Part shown: piece by piece, positions 23,416-33,801 of the stretch
How positions within the stretch are numbered: the first letter of the stretch is position 1
How the letters are laid out: every line of letters starts with the position of its first letter
Origin: Saccoglossus kowalevskii
Taxonomy: Eukaryota > Hemichordata > Enteropneusta > Harrimaniidae
Assembly: GCF_000003605.2 (NCBI RefSeq)
Contig: NW_003132364.1
Span: 113,218-158,825 of the forward strand
Direction of reading: 5' to 3'
DNA length: 45,608 bases
The notes under the pieces: generated by a model
The model's input: the letters and a program-made list of their open reading frames with translations, nothing else
Database searches by the model: none
What the model was told of the DNA's origin: nothing
Program-made: the position numbers and the translations under genes

Positions 23416-23493
23416 GATGTTCTCATTTATTGTCTTTATCACTGGAAGGAATTCCACGCAAGTTTGCATTTAATGCATGGTTATCCGCTTTGA
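23416..23493 (+). repeat. Diverged dispersed repeat, copy 2 (pairs with 20220-20297)
   Basis: This is the partner of the segment 3.2 kb upstream, at about 78% identity over 64 bp. It lies roughly 100 bp after repeat copy A, so A and this block may belong to one larger element of which the other two copies are fragments. Confidence 0.6.
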
Positions 23494-23554
23494 CTATAAG
23501 AACTAAGGAAAGATGTAAATCTATAATATTATATAATAAACTTTATTTGAGAAT

Positions 23555-23778
23555 ATTGTCATGGTAACAGGTTTATGTATTGTGATAGCGGCCCTTGACA
23601 TAGCATAATGTTGTCATGGCAACAATTAACATATATGTGTATCGAACGAACGTGCTCTGGATCGAACGAACGTACTTGGGGTCGAATTGTTTTGCGTGTC
23701 TTTTTTTTCAACAAGGATACATTTTACATTGACTCCAAGTTGTGTGCACACATTAATACTGTAGCGGAAATGACGTCA
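23555..23778. promoter_or_regulatory. Compact cluster: two X-boxes, 20-bp duplication, CRE
   Basis: ATTGTCATGGTAAC (23555-23568) and GTTGTCATGGCAAC (23610-23623) are near-consensus RFX X-boxes 55 bp apart. A 20-bp tandem duplication starting ATCGAACGAACGT follows at 23641-23680 (17 of 20 identical). A full CRE TGACGTCA lies at 23771-23778. RFX and CREB/ATF factors are known to act together at vertebrate X-X2 modules. An enhancer or promoter role here is inference. Confidence 0.4.
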
Positions 23779-23924
23779 TCCATGTTAAAATTGATGACGT
23801 AGTTCTTAATTCGATAAAATAAATAAACAATATTCATGTTATCAAACTTAAATTAACCTGTAATCATTTCTTCAAACACGTTGACTACTATTTGTATTGA
23901 AGTTCAAATTGTATAAAGCCGTAT

Positions 23925-24025
23925 CTCTGGGCTATGGTATATGGCGGTTTAACAATCTGAAGAAAACCAATGCGCTTGTGTACGTTAATATGTTCAATGA
24001 TGGTAAAACGATTAGCTCAATTATG
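23925..24025 (+). repeat. Diverged repeat, copy B (pairs with 23256-23355)
   Basis: See the partner at 23256. A third, shorter relative may lie at about 28024-28075: it shares CGGTTTAA and, at similar spacing, GTGTACGTTAA. That favours an interspersed repeat family over a simple local exon duplication. Confidence 0.45.
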
Positions 24026-24059
24026 CAATCAATTATTGAAAACGTAAATGTATAGCGTA

Positions 24060-24389
24060 GTCACATATAAAATTATGGCATATTTTTTGTCGCTGGGTGA
24101 TGAATGCATGTGTTGTGTTGTTAACATGGGTGAGCTTTATGTTTACGTCGCCTTTGGTGTGCATTCATACCATGCCATTGTCGCATACCACGGCCTTACA
24201 ATCTTACAGAGAGGAGTCTCGTAGTGGAAATTAGGCTCTAACGGCGAGTATCTTGCTACGTCTGCAGCGCGTATAAAATACATTGTTTGTACGATATTCG
24301 ACCGCGTGACGCCTGCGACAGGGTCGCGTTTTTTCCCATATATCGACTATTTACGATACCCTTAGTTTTCACGAGTTGAAAAAGAAAGG
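24060..24389. other. Non-coding stretch before the A-tail
   Basis: No gene was seen. The CpG content is higher than average at 24236-24330. It could be the body of a short retroposed sequence ending in the A-run, but no tRNA- or 5S-like promoter was found in it. Confidence 0.35.
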
Positions 24390-24422
<33 letters not shown>

Positions 24423-24442
24423 GACAGACCGACCGACCGACC
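24390..24442 (+). repeat. 32-base poly(A) run followed by GACC tetranucleotides
   Basis: Thirty-two consecutive A at 24390-24421 are followed by CGACA and four GACC units (24427-24442). A pure A-run this long is typical of the 3' end of a retroposed copy on the plus strand. I found no convincing target-site duplication or element body. Confidence 0.8.
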
Positions 24443-24897
24443 CAAATTTTCAATTTTCCGACTTGAAGACAACATAAGTTTTTTTTTTGGCCTTACGGTA
24501 TCGTCTGATAAAGTGCTGAACATTGACCTCGCTATCACATTTTCAACGTTTGCTTGATACTAACATATAATCCCAAGATATTTTCTCTTAAGTTGACGTC
24601 ACAGACACCAGTGGTTACCAGAACTTTGCATCAATCAGAGCCGTAGGCGAGGATTTATGGTACTTTGGAGGTAATCACGAGTGTCTGCTGACGTCAACCT
24701 GGGAGATAATATTGCAGTTGGATTATATATTTGTCACATACATGTATCCACACTTTTGAGTGTTTAAGGTGGGACTATTGCTGACTATTTATAAAATTTA
24801 CAATTCAAAGTGAAACTAAGACTTTTTACAGTCTGGTTGAATAACATTGCAACGTTTTCAAATTTATAGCTTTATAGAGGCGCAGGGAACGGGTTCT
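24443..24897. promoter_or_regulatory. Non-coding stretch with an inverted pair of CREs
   Basis: GTTGACGTCA (24592-24601) and its reverse complement TGACGTCAAC (24689-24698) lie 97 bp apart, each containing a full CRE. No gene was seen in the rest. Confidence 0.4.
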
Positions 24898-25440
24898 ATT
24901 TTATTTTATTTTATTTTATTTTATTTTATTTATTTAAATTTATTATTTAGTTAACATAATATAAATAAAATATGATTTACGAAAAAATATGATACAAGAT
25001 AACCGAAAAACACAGTAAAAATAACATAAAATATATAAAAAAATTAAAGAAATGTACGCCGTACAGCACATCAGATATAAATCAGATTGGTATAATGTAG
25101 CTACATCGAGGACATGTAAAGGAAGTTCTAGTGTGAATTTGAATTTTTTCAATCCCGGTAATGTCATATGCTCACATTGATTCTTCCCAGCATATATGAT
25201 AAATAAAAATGTCGCTCACTGATGACACGAGCTTGCTCTCTGCTGTGAGAACAACGCCCGTAAGTTGTATTTTATTAATCGGTACACGTACATATGTCTT
25301 CTTGTACAAAATACTGATTCTTGCCATCCAGTCACCGCGCGCCACACGTGCGCAAAACGCATACACGGCGTGCGATGGCCTTTAGGCAGCCACCGTATGC
25401 CATGAGAGTACAACTGTATGTATGTAAGAACTGTAAATAA
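24898..25440 (-). mobile_element. Possible retroelement 3' end with (AAAAT)n tail
   Basis: ATTTT units at 24898-24931 (about 7) read as an AAAAT tail on the minus strand. Upstream on that strand, very AT-rich sequence resembles a 3' untranslated region (24940-25060), then a more GC-balanced block extends to about 25420 with open frames of 64-74 codons (24943-25167, 25172-25413). Non-LTR retrotransposons often end in such simple repeats. No reverse transcriptase motif is present, so the element type is unknown and the upper boundary is approximate. Confidence 0.25.
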
Positions 25441-26631
25441 AAAGCAGCTTTAAGTATAAAGTTCGTCGCAAAAACTGAACTTGTGAAAGAAGGCGAAGAC
25501 ATCAAATTTCAGTATACAGTAACAAATTTAAATAGGTCGATTACCCAACCAACAAAATATCAGTCTTCACATTTTTGTCACCGAAACTTTGGTCAGCATG
25601 TGTTACATTATCTCTGCGTGGTCGATTACTCGAGTAAAAGTAATAAATAAAAATTGTTAGTCTTTGTTTTTATAAGTCACTATTTTGATAAATTCCAACT
25701 TGTCCAATCAATGTTTTTTCTCCAGGATTTTGTTAAGGGCACTACGAATACATAAAACTTGTAGTACGGAATTGTATGCATAGCAGTTATAAGTTTCCGT
25801 TAGGAATACAGGGTTGTATGTATTATGAAAAAAATGCAACCTAATTCTGGCACTTCAATGATGCAATGCGCCCAAGTTACCCTGCTCACGAGAGAGCACT
25901 GTCCTGCATGTTTACAAATGTGGAGCATTCGAATAGCGCAGTCATATATCCGCTATATTGGTCATTTACTTGTGACACTAGTCCGTTTCATTCCCCCTGG
26001 CATGTATTATTTAAAATAAGAAATAACGCTCTTCCCGCTCTTGGTATGTTCGGAGCTGAAATTAAAGGCGTTTCATGGTCTAGGCTATACATTACACAGT
26101 CATATGTAATTGCTCAGACAAATCCACGCGGAAATGTCTATTCAGTGAGATGGGATAATTCAAAGGACAAATCCCGGAATGAAACGTGGGGCGGCACATC
26201 TGCCCTTGAAAATCAGTTGATTGACGGTAATTGACTCAAATCGTGCCGTATTCAAGAAATATTCAATAATAAGTATCTGTGAATCTCCACGAATTTATGA
26301 AGGAACAGATGTGATCTACCGATATTGTGATGATAAAAGTAGGTTGTGATTCAGGCTCAATTCTATGAAGAGGAAGGCAAGGGCATCGCTGATTGAACAA
26401 ACAGGATAAAACTATTCACATTTTAGTGGCTATACCGGCATGTGATTTATCTGTACATTTACGAGGTCGAAACCTCAAAGTCTCGTAGTTTAACGGCGTG
26501 GTTTGGGAATAACGTTAGTGGGACTCGGGGAAAACAGAGAATACATTTCTGGTCCGGATCCCGCAAGTTCTCCTCATATCGTGTTCAATGATTGCCTCGT
26601 TAAGGTCAAGCATTCTGCTACAGAGTTTAGC
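25441..26631. other. Non-coding stretch with one 122-codon frame
   Basis: The plus-strand frame 25866-26234 (122 codons) is the longest open frame here not caused by a tandem repeat and has an average amino-acid mix. It matches no family I recognise. At this composition a few runs of this length are expected in 45 kb of six-frame sequence, so I do not call it a gene. Confidence 0.4.
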
Positions 26632-26647
26632 TGAATGAATGAATGAA
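26632..26647. repeat. TGAA microsatellite, 4 copies
   Basis: Four TGAA units. Such tails end some non-LTR elements, and the preceding 26520-26630 sequence could be one, but nothing confirms it. Confidence 0.6.
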
Positions 26648-28709
26648 ATGTCTGAAAATAAGCTATCCGAACTTATTGAAACGTCGTGTTAAACTACAAT
26701 AATGAGCTTTTAGGAATGTTAAATTCGGATAGACGTGGCACTGACAGCAAGCATGAGATGTGTGACCATTCCTTTCTAAATGCCATGCTAAAATCGGAAT
26801 GTTTGAAGAAATCAAATTGGGCACGGTGTTTATGGCAGCAATGAGTGATTATATTGCTCGGTGGGCGCTCCATTGTGAACAAGCTTTAGACGGGTACCGA
26901 GGTAAATTATTTTGAGAAAAAAATCCATCCATTCTCTCGACTCATCAACGCTTTTGATACCATGGGCATTAAGTCGCCATTTGGTTAGAATCGCTTGATT
27001 TACTTGATTTGCTAGCACAATGGTTGGCTGTAATGCCGGCGTCTTCATCAACTCAGAGTAATTGAAACTTTTCTGAATCAGAACAATGATGACGATGATG
27101 GACAGACTAACATGATTCTACAGGGACTTGCCAGCAGTCCGACAACTTATTCAGTATGTTTAAATACGTGGATTAGCGTTGTAATGCAGTCATATGACTT
27201 ATATACATATAACATATAACATTACTTTAATTATTTATTCGGTTGACCAACAGGAATAAATTTCAAAATTACAGATTCTGATTTGTAAAGAAAGAAACAA
27301 AAAAAATATTTTCTGCACACGTTCAACCTTTTCAATCAAAACATTTTGCCGGCGATTCCAAATAATAGAACAATATCCCAACTGACTATGTATCAATGCA
27401 ATATAAGTCAAATCTGCACAATGGCATCCTCTTTGACTTCTTACAATGTCGTGAATATGAGCTGAAAAGTTTAATGAAGTGATTAACTTGACACCGAGAT
27501 CATTTACTAATGATACATTACGTATTTAATTTGCATGTTACACATAATTATATCGCTTCAACTTTGCATTTGCATTTGTGAAATCTATATAATTCCCCAC
27601 ATCGACTCCGCTAGAGGTCTACATATCGCTCAAACTCTCCATATCCAACTTCATTGTATGGGTTTATTTATTGCACCAACTTCTATATGAGGCTGCACTA
27701 TCACCATATCTGCATATCTGCATGTCTATATATAGTGTCAATCATTCGAATCACTATAGAGGCTCACATATAACTTCAATATTAGAGTCTATATACCACG
27801 TTATATTGTTATGTGAATGTCGTGTTATTGAGATAATTTAAAAGTTTGCTGTCATAAAACCAATGTTTTAAATCTGAAGCAGTGCGTGGCGTTATGACCC
27901 CCCCCCGCGCTTAATATACAGATTGATTACACTGCCATGATCAACGCTGCCATACTGTATGACTAAAGTTAACGAATAATTTTAAGTGATTTTAAATTAA
28001 TAGCAAATTTCTTCGAAAGACCATCGGTTTAAAAAATAACACTGCCATTAGGAGAATATCGATCGTGTACGTTAAGCGTTGAATAGGAGAAGGTAGGAAA
28101 TTCACATTACCAATTACAGCAATGAATGCATTGTTGTTTCAATAGCACGACTGTATATATAGGTATTAGTCTGGCCATTCATAGTTGAAATTAACCGATG
28201 TTATTTCCACGTTGATGTTCCCTGAGAACGGCATTGGGTATATGAATGAAAATTAACTTAACATTGTAAGTGAATTATTATTCTGTTAAAACATCGAAAT
28301 AACAAAATTGAATGTCTGTTGACTTTTCACTTGAATGTAAATATGCGATATTCATTATGGTATGCGGTGATTCGTGATGGGGTGGAAATATAATATTAAC
28401 AAGTAACATTGGAACTAGTTTGTTGTCTGAAAGTCAATATATTCGTGGGCGACGATTTACCACGGCATGATTTCCTAGATTACTATTGTCCCTATCCGAG
28501 ACCTCCCTGAGAATAATTCAATTTCAGGCTGTAGTTCGCTGCCAATTGGCAATTATCTTCCAGTAAAAGACGTACGTATTTAGGGTCATGTATATTTATA
28601 ATATTCACTACACAGCCAATCAGCGTCAACGTCCCGCTGTTGGGGTGACAGTTTTACTATTATGATATTGCGTGTTTGCGAGTTTAGTACCATTCGGCGG
28701 GTTGTCAGT
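26648..28709. other. AT-rich non-coding stretch
   Basis: Two overlapping minus-strand frames (26694-27051, 62 and 73 codons) match nothing known. A nine-C run lies at 27898-27906. No other structure was seen. Confidence 0.45.
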
Positions 28710-28890
28710 CAGGCGATAGCCAATACGAACTGTGCAACGATCTGCCAAGGCGATAGGCAGTACGGACTGTGCAACGATCTGCCAAGGCGTTAGGCAGTAC
28801 GGACTGTGCAACGATCTGCCAAGGCGTTAGGCAGTACGGACTGTGCAACGATTTGTAAGGCGATAGGCAAAACGAACTATGAATTGATCT
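28710..28890. repeat. 37-bp tandem repeat, about 4.9 copies
   Basis: Copies start at 28710, 28747, 28784, 28821 and a partial one at 28858. The unit begins AAGGCGATAGGCAGTACGGA and ends GCAACGATCTGCC. The outer copies are diverged and the middle three nearly identical. It contains a small dyad CAGT-ACGG-ACTG. Minus-strand frames at 28626-28896 (..ALADRCTVR..) are repeat translation. Confidence 0.95.
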
Positions 28891-29310
28891 TATCAACGGC
28901 GTAGCACGTAGAAAGACAGGCCACAGGTAAGATTGAATACAAATCTACTCAATCAACCCTAATTTATACTGTTTGTACCACAAACTAACCCTGGCATACA
29001 CAAATTACTTCTTATTAATTACTCGATAGTTTAGCAAGTACCAGCTGTGGTCCTATGCTACTTCAGCTTAACCACAATTTCCAGTCTATTATATATATTA
29101 TATGCGCTAAGCAGTCTCAAATTTCGTTTAGTTCATTCAAAATTTTGGCATTTGCACGCGTTTCCAAAAGCAATGAGTCACCCTTGTTCTGATAGCATGT
29201 TATCACTAATTAGTATACGTAATAGTGATCGCCAAATAATAACGGAACATTTGGCATTTGTCTAAGTGTCTAGTCTATGCCATGTGTTCAAAATGACAGG
29301 TAAGTCTGGC
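28891..29310 (+). other. Two consensus splice donors after the 37-bp array
   Basis: CACAG|GTAAGA at 28926/28927 and ATGACAG|GTAAGT at 29299/29300 are both near-ideal donors. The first could close a non-coding exon that includes the 37-bp array. The second directly follows an ATG (ATG ACA G|). No matching upstream coding frame or acceptor was identified, so exons are not claimed. Confidence 0.3.
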
Positions 29311-32300
29311 ATAACTGTTAGTTCAATATACGTATATATTGTTACATGTTTATCGTGCTAGACTCCCTAGCCTTCTCTATTCGTAATATGATAGACTGTT
29401 TAATGTAATTATGTGATATTTCCGGTGCCAAGTGTGTGTCTAATTACGTAATGTCACTTGTAACCTACAGTGCCGTGTCACTTTGTATCTCGCTAGAATA
29501 GTTCACCAGTACCCAGTGAAATTAACCTATACAATCCATCCTGACTTTGTAAATCACGTGACAAAGGGTTCGTCGTGACAACATTCCCTTTATACCACAA
29601 TAATCCGTTTTTAAACCATTATGTATATTATTGAAATATGCAACACTGTCAATAGTAAAAGTATATATTAATATTTATATTTACAGCAAAGCACGACTCT
29701 CTTGAATGAATATAATTCCATGAACACGTGTTAGCGACCCTTTCATATTGATAGCACTTCAAACAATTTTATACTGTAACAGCAAATATAGTATTAAGCT
29801 GCGATGTTGAAAACAGAGAATATTAACATATCTTGCGACAATAGAAATATGATTAAAGGTCAATGTGTTGACTGTATCTTTAATAATTCCAGAAATAGCA
29901 GGGAGCTAGGTTCACGTGTCACAATACGAATGAAACGTTTCAAAGTTTAGTGTATTGTTCGATTACAAGGACTCGAAGAGAGTGCTACTCATCCACACTG
30001 ACTGACTGACAAACATAAGTACTTTCAACTGAACTTTATGACGTCATAATATACCCACAATTCATTGGGATTTACATCGTGAGTGTTACGTCACTTATAG
30101 AAACACAAATAATGCCAATTGTTCAGATATTGAAGTATATTTTTTGCTTTCAAAGTGTTCTACTCACGACGCAGGAGTAATACCGATGATGACGAGTTTA
30201 CTGTGGTGATATTAGAAAATCAGATATCGAGTTTTAGTTGAGTCATCGTCCAAATTTGTTGTTAGCAGCAATTAATATTGTGTCCAGGAATCATGATTCA
30301 TTCCTAGTCAATTGCCTGCTACATACGGGTCCTCATTAACCGACATGTTAGACAATTTGGCGGTAATCGTAAAATACATTTTCCTCTCTCATAGTGCGTG
30401 GACGCGTAGACAGCTATACTGAGTAACGAAAACGCGACAATCATTTGGACCCGGCGTTGTTGTATACGCGCCGATTACTAAAGGGGTTTACGTGTTTCCA
30501 AGGCGCGAACTGGGAGCAGAAGAAAATATCAGTTCAAAACAAACAAAAATAAAACTTAAACCTAAAACTTAAAATAAATGATTAATGTTTCAATGATGCC
30601 CAAGTCTTATCATTGCATTGGTTGTGTCTGAAATCCAATGTGAAGCCATTAAGGATATTTTCAATAGAGTGTGGATTAACCCATAAAGATATTAGATCCC
30701 TAAACTGGTATTACGAAGATTAGAACGCAGTTTATTTAGTTTGCGCGGCGATCCACGGCTTTCTCTGATTAAGCTTTGCGACGTGGCCCGATTGACTGAA
30801 CATGAAAGGGGAATCTGTCACTTTGAGAGTGCTTAAAGATGTCTTTTCTCGCCCATCTTACGATCTTGACAACCTTTAATTTCAGCCTACCGTACTACGT
30901 GGGCTTGTCACATAAACAGCTCGTAACATAAACTATCGCAATCATCTGACAACATTAATCGCAGAAGCACCTTTCATGCTACGTGGTGTTTTATCTTTTT
31001 ATCTCAATTAAATCATCTGATGCCAACCCGAACCCATTGTCCATGTATATTGTGAAGTTATGACATCATTGCAAATTGCATTGACCCAACTATTTACATT
31101 ATAGAATGTAAGTCTGACGTCACGTTATCGAGTAACCGTCTGTGACAAGGAATAAAGTACTTTTCAATATGACACGGAACTTTAGCTTGTGTGAGTATCC
31201 GGTATGTATATATATCTGCTCCAGCAATGTGGCGTCGTACAACCATTTACAGGCACTATAACAGTAAATAATATGGAGGACTTTGACTAACACACATGTC
31301 CCTTCAAAATAATATTCGGTGATGTGGTACAATTAAAATTATTTGTTAGAAAGTATATTCGATATGATATTATGGCCTTGGCTTTTTGATTGTTCCATAT
31401 ACGACATTTTGGTAGGACGGGTGGCGCAAAGAACCGTCTAGATCAAGTTGTAACCATTTTAACCGACTGCGGATAAAAAAGAGGTAAATCGCTACATATT
31501 TGTTACAAAAGCCGTCAAATGACAAAATATGCTGCATAAGGAAGTGGACAGGCTGGAATTACTGCAAGCTGGAGTGATAATTTCACAGAGACAATGATAG
31601 TCTCGGAGTACAATATATCCTGTATAAATATAATATACACACATATATAACAATATAGTTTCTTGTGCATAAAAACATTCATGAATTTCTGAATAAAACA
31701 AATTCGTTCAAATCAGTATTCAGTACCATCAGAATGTCACTACATTACGTGTATTTGAACACAGTCCTGTGATTTGAATAACAGAAGTACGCAAAATAAT
31801 ACACAAAGTTAAACGTGTCGACACTTTTACAATGTAGTAGCTTCGTTTTTTCTAATTAATAATGGGCACTGGAAAAGTATTTCCCCCAAACGCATACATG
31901 CTGTGACCTCCCACCCCGATACTGATAGTGTACATAATAACATATCAGAGAAACGCAAAACGCTATTGTAATAGACGCGCATTGGTACATAAAGAACATT
32001 TGACATTTGACCTATCAGCTTTGAGTTACAGAAACCATTTTAATATGTGTTAAAGTCAGAATGTCTTAGACGTTGCGTTAATTGTCTCAAGTAATATATT
32101 ATACTGTCTGTATATCAGATACTCAGCTTGTTTGCGACACCGATGTTGATTGTTAATAACCCTGGTGAGTGGTGGATTGAGTCTACATTTTCTCACTGGT
32201 GGATCCAGAAATTTAGTAATTTGGTCTGGGCTTGTCAATTGATTAGTCTTGTGTGTCTGCACTGGGTACGTTTGAGTTTGCACTGACCATATTTACCATC

Positions 32301-33727
32301 AATCATCGAACGATGCAAGGTGTAATTTTGGCACTTCTCACTGCACCGTGTGATTTCCGAAAACACTGTGTGCCTGTCATAACATTGTAATTTCACAGCT
32401 TTAACAATGGAATGTTATTGAAAGTGAACGCTCTTCTAATCAGGATTTATCACCCCCGTGTCAACCATTGCGTTTCTGGGAATACTTCGATAGATTATTT
32501 TTTCATGCGAAGTGAAATTCAACGACGCAGACAATTGTCATAGCTACCAGTATATATATGTCGTTATTGATGAGTACTGTCTTCTTGCTCATTAAAACAC
32601 TACCTAAGGGGTGGAATCATCGATTAGAATGGCTGATTCCACTCCATTGATCATGGCAATTGCTCTCCCCTGACGTTGTTTAAACATTTGTCTTAATTAG
32701 GACCGAACCGTTCTGCTTGGATTCCCATGAGTGCACTTGAACTCATATGTGCGTGTCTAACCAATGTGAATCTCGCGTCACCTCAGTTGTCAATCACGTG
32801 GTACAGATAATTGTAGATAAACGCTACTTTGAGATACATCTAATAGCGTTCCATCTTTCTGTTTTTTGTTTTAAATGTAACAATAGCGTATATTTGACAG
32901 CACACAGAGAAGAAAACATGACTAACCACGTGATCTAGCTGGCATAATATTAAATGTTTAAGTAAAAATACATTTTCATTATATTTAACATGTCAGGGTC
33001 ATGAAAGGCTTCGTTTGGTCTTTTCGAGAATTCTTGATATCGCGTCTTGAGTTGTGGAGGCATTTCTTGAATAGCTAACGAGAAACGTTACAAGGCCAAT
33101 AGTTACTTGGTATTTGGACGTGGTGTGTCAAACAAGTGTAACGTATGTGAAATATGTCAATAATGACGTTGTATCACACTCTCGGGTATTTACAGAAATG
33201 ATATCTTGAGAATTCGAAATTAACTTGTTTAAACAAACCCAGTAAGTCTCTATATTGACACCAGAACACCCAGTATCGACCTTGTACTGCGTAATGACAG
33301 TGTGTTCACTAGTGACCCAGTACCGCGCGATGACAGTTTCCCGTGTATTTTAACTCCCCCTTTGAGAATGAGAATAATAGCAATCAAAATTAAAAGTGTG
33401 TGAGAAAATAATATAAGAATAGCAAAGACAAGCAAAGTGATAGACACGAATAATAATCACAAAATAGTTATGTAAATATCAAGTTCAACTAATGATAAAA
33501 CTAATCCTAAGTACATTGTCATTCGAAAATGTTAATACGACGAAAGAGGTAAAATATTGATTAACATAATTATAGTCAATTTAAATACTAATCCGACAAT
33601 GAAATATTAATTAAATGATCACAGATTGAAATAATACCGTGATGGCGGTGATCTCCAGGACACTCACATAATCATGCCGGGTAATTGGGTAATATTAACC
33701 TAATTGATCAGTACAAGGTAATCGAAT
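29311..33727. other. AT-rich non-coding stretch
   Basis: Holds CREs at 30039-30046 and 31115-31122, E-boxes at 29555, 29725, 29913, 32795 and 32927, and a CpG-richer patch at 30390-30520. Frames of 63-75 codons (for example 32056-32283 on the minus strand) match no known family. No exon was called. Confidence 0.45.
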
Positions 33728-33801
33728 GATTCGAACCTCGCTGTGGGTGTGAACGGAAATATGCTGTTTTCCAACAATGTAGTGACACTAGCAATAGGCT
33801 A
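33728..33801 (-). mobile_element. tRNA-like sequence, possible SINE head (degenerate)
   Basis: On the minus strand, GTTCGAATC (plus 33728-33736) matches the RNA polymerase III B box exactly. TAGCCTATTGC (plus 33791-33801) approximates the A box. The 65-base spacing is longer than in most tRNAs, and no proper cloverleaf forms. This makes a decayed tRNA-derived SINE more plausible than a tRNA gene. Confidence 0.3.

Noticed and set aside
25866-26234. 122-codon plus-strand frame as a gene
   Set aside because: No recognisable domain or splice context, and within chance expectation for six frames over 45 kb.
33728-33801. Functional tRNA gene
   Set aside because: The B box is perfect, but the box spacing is 65 bases and no cloverleaf stems form. 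Kept only as a possible SINE remnant.
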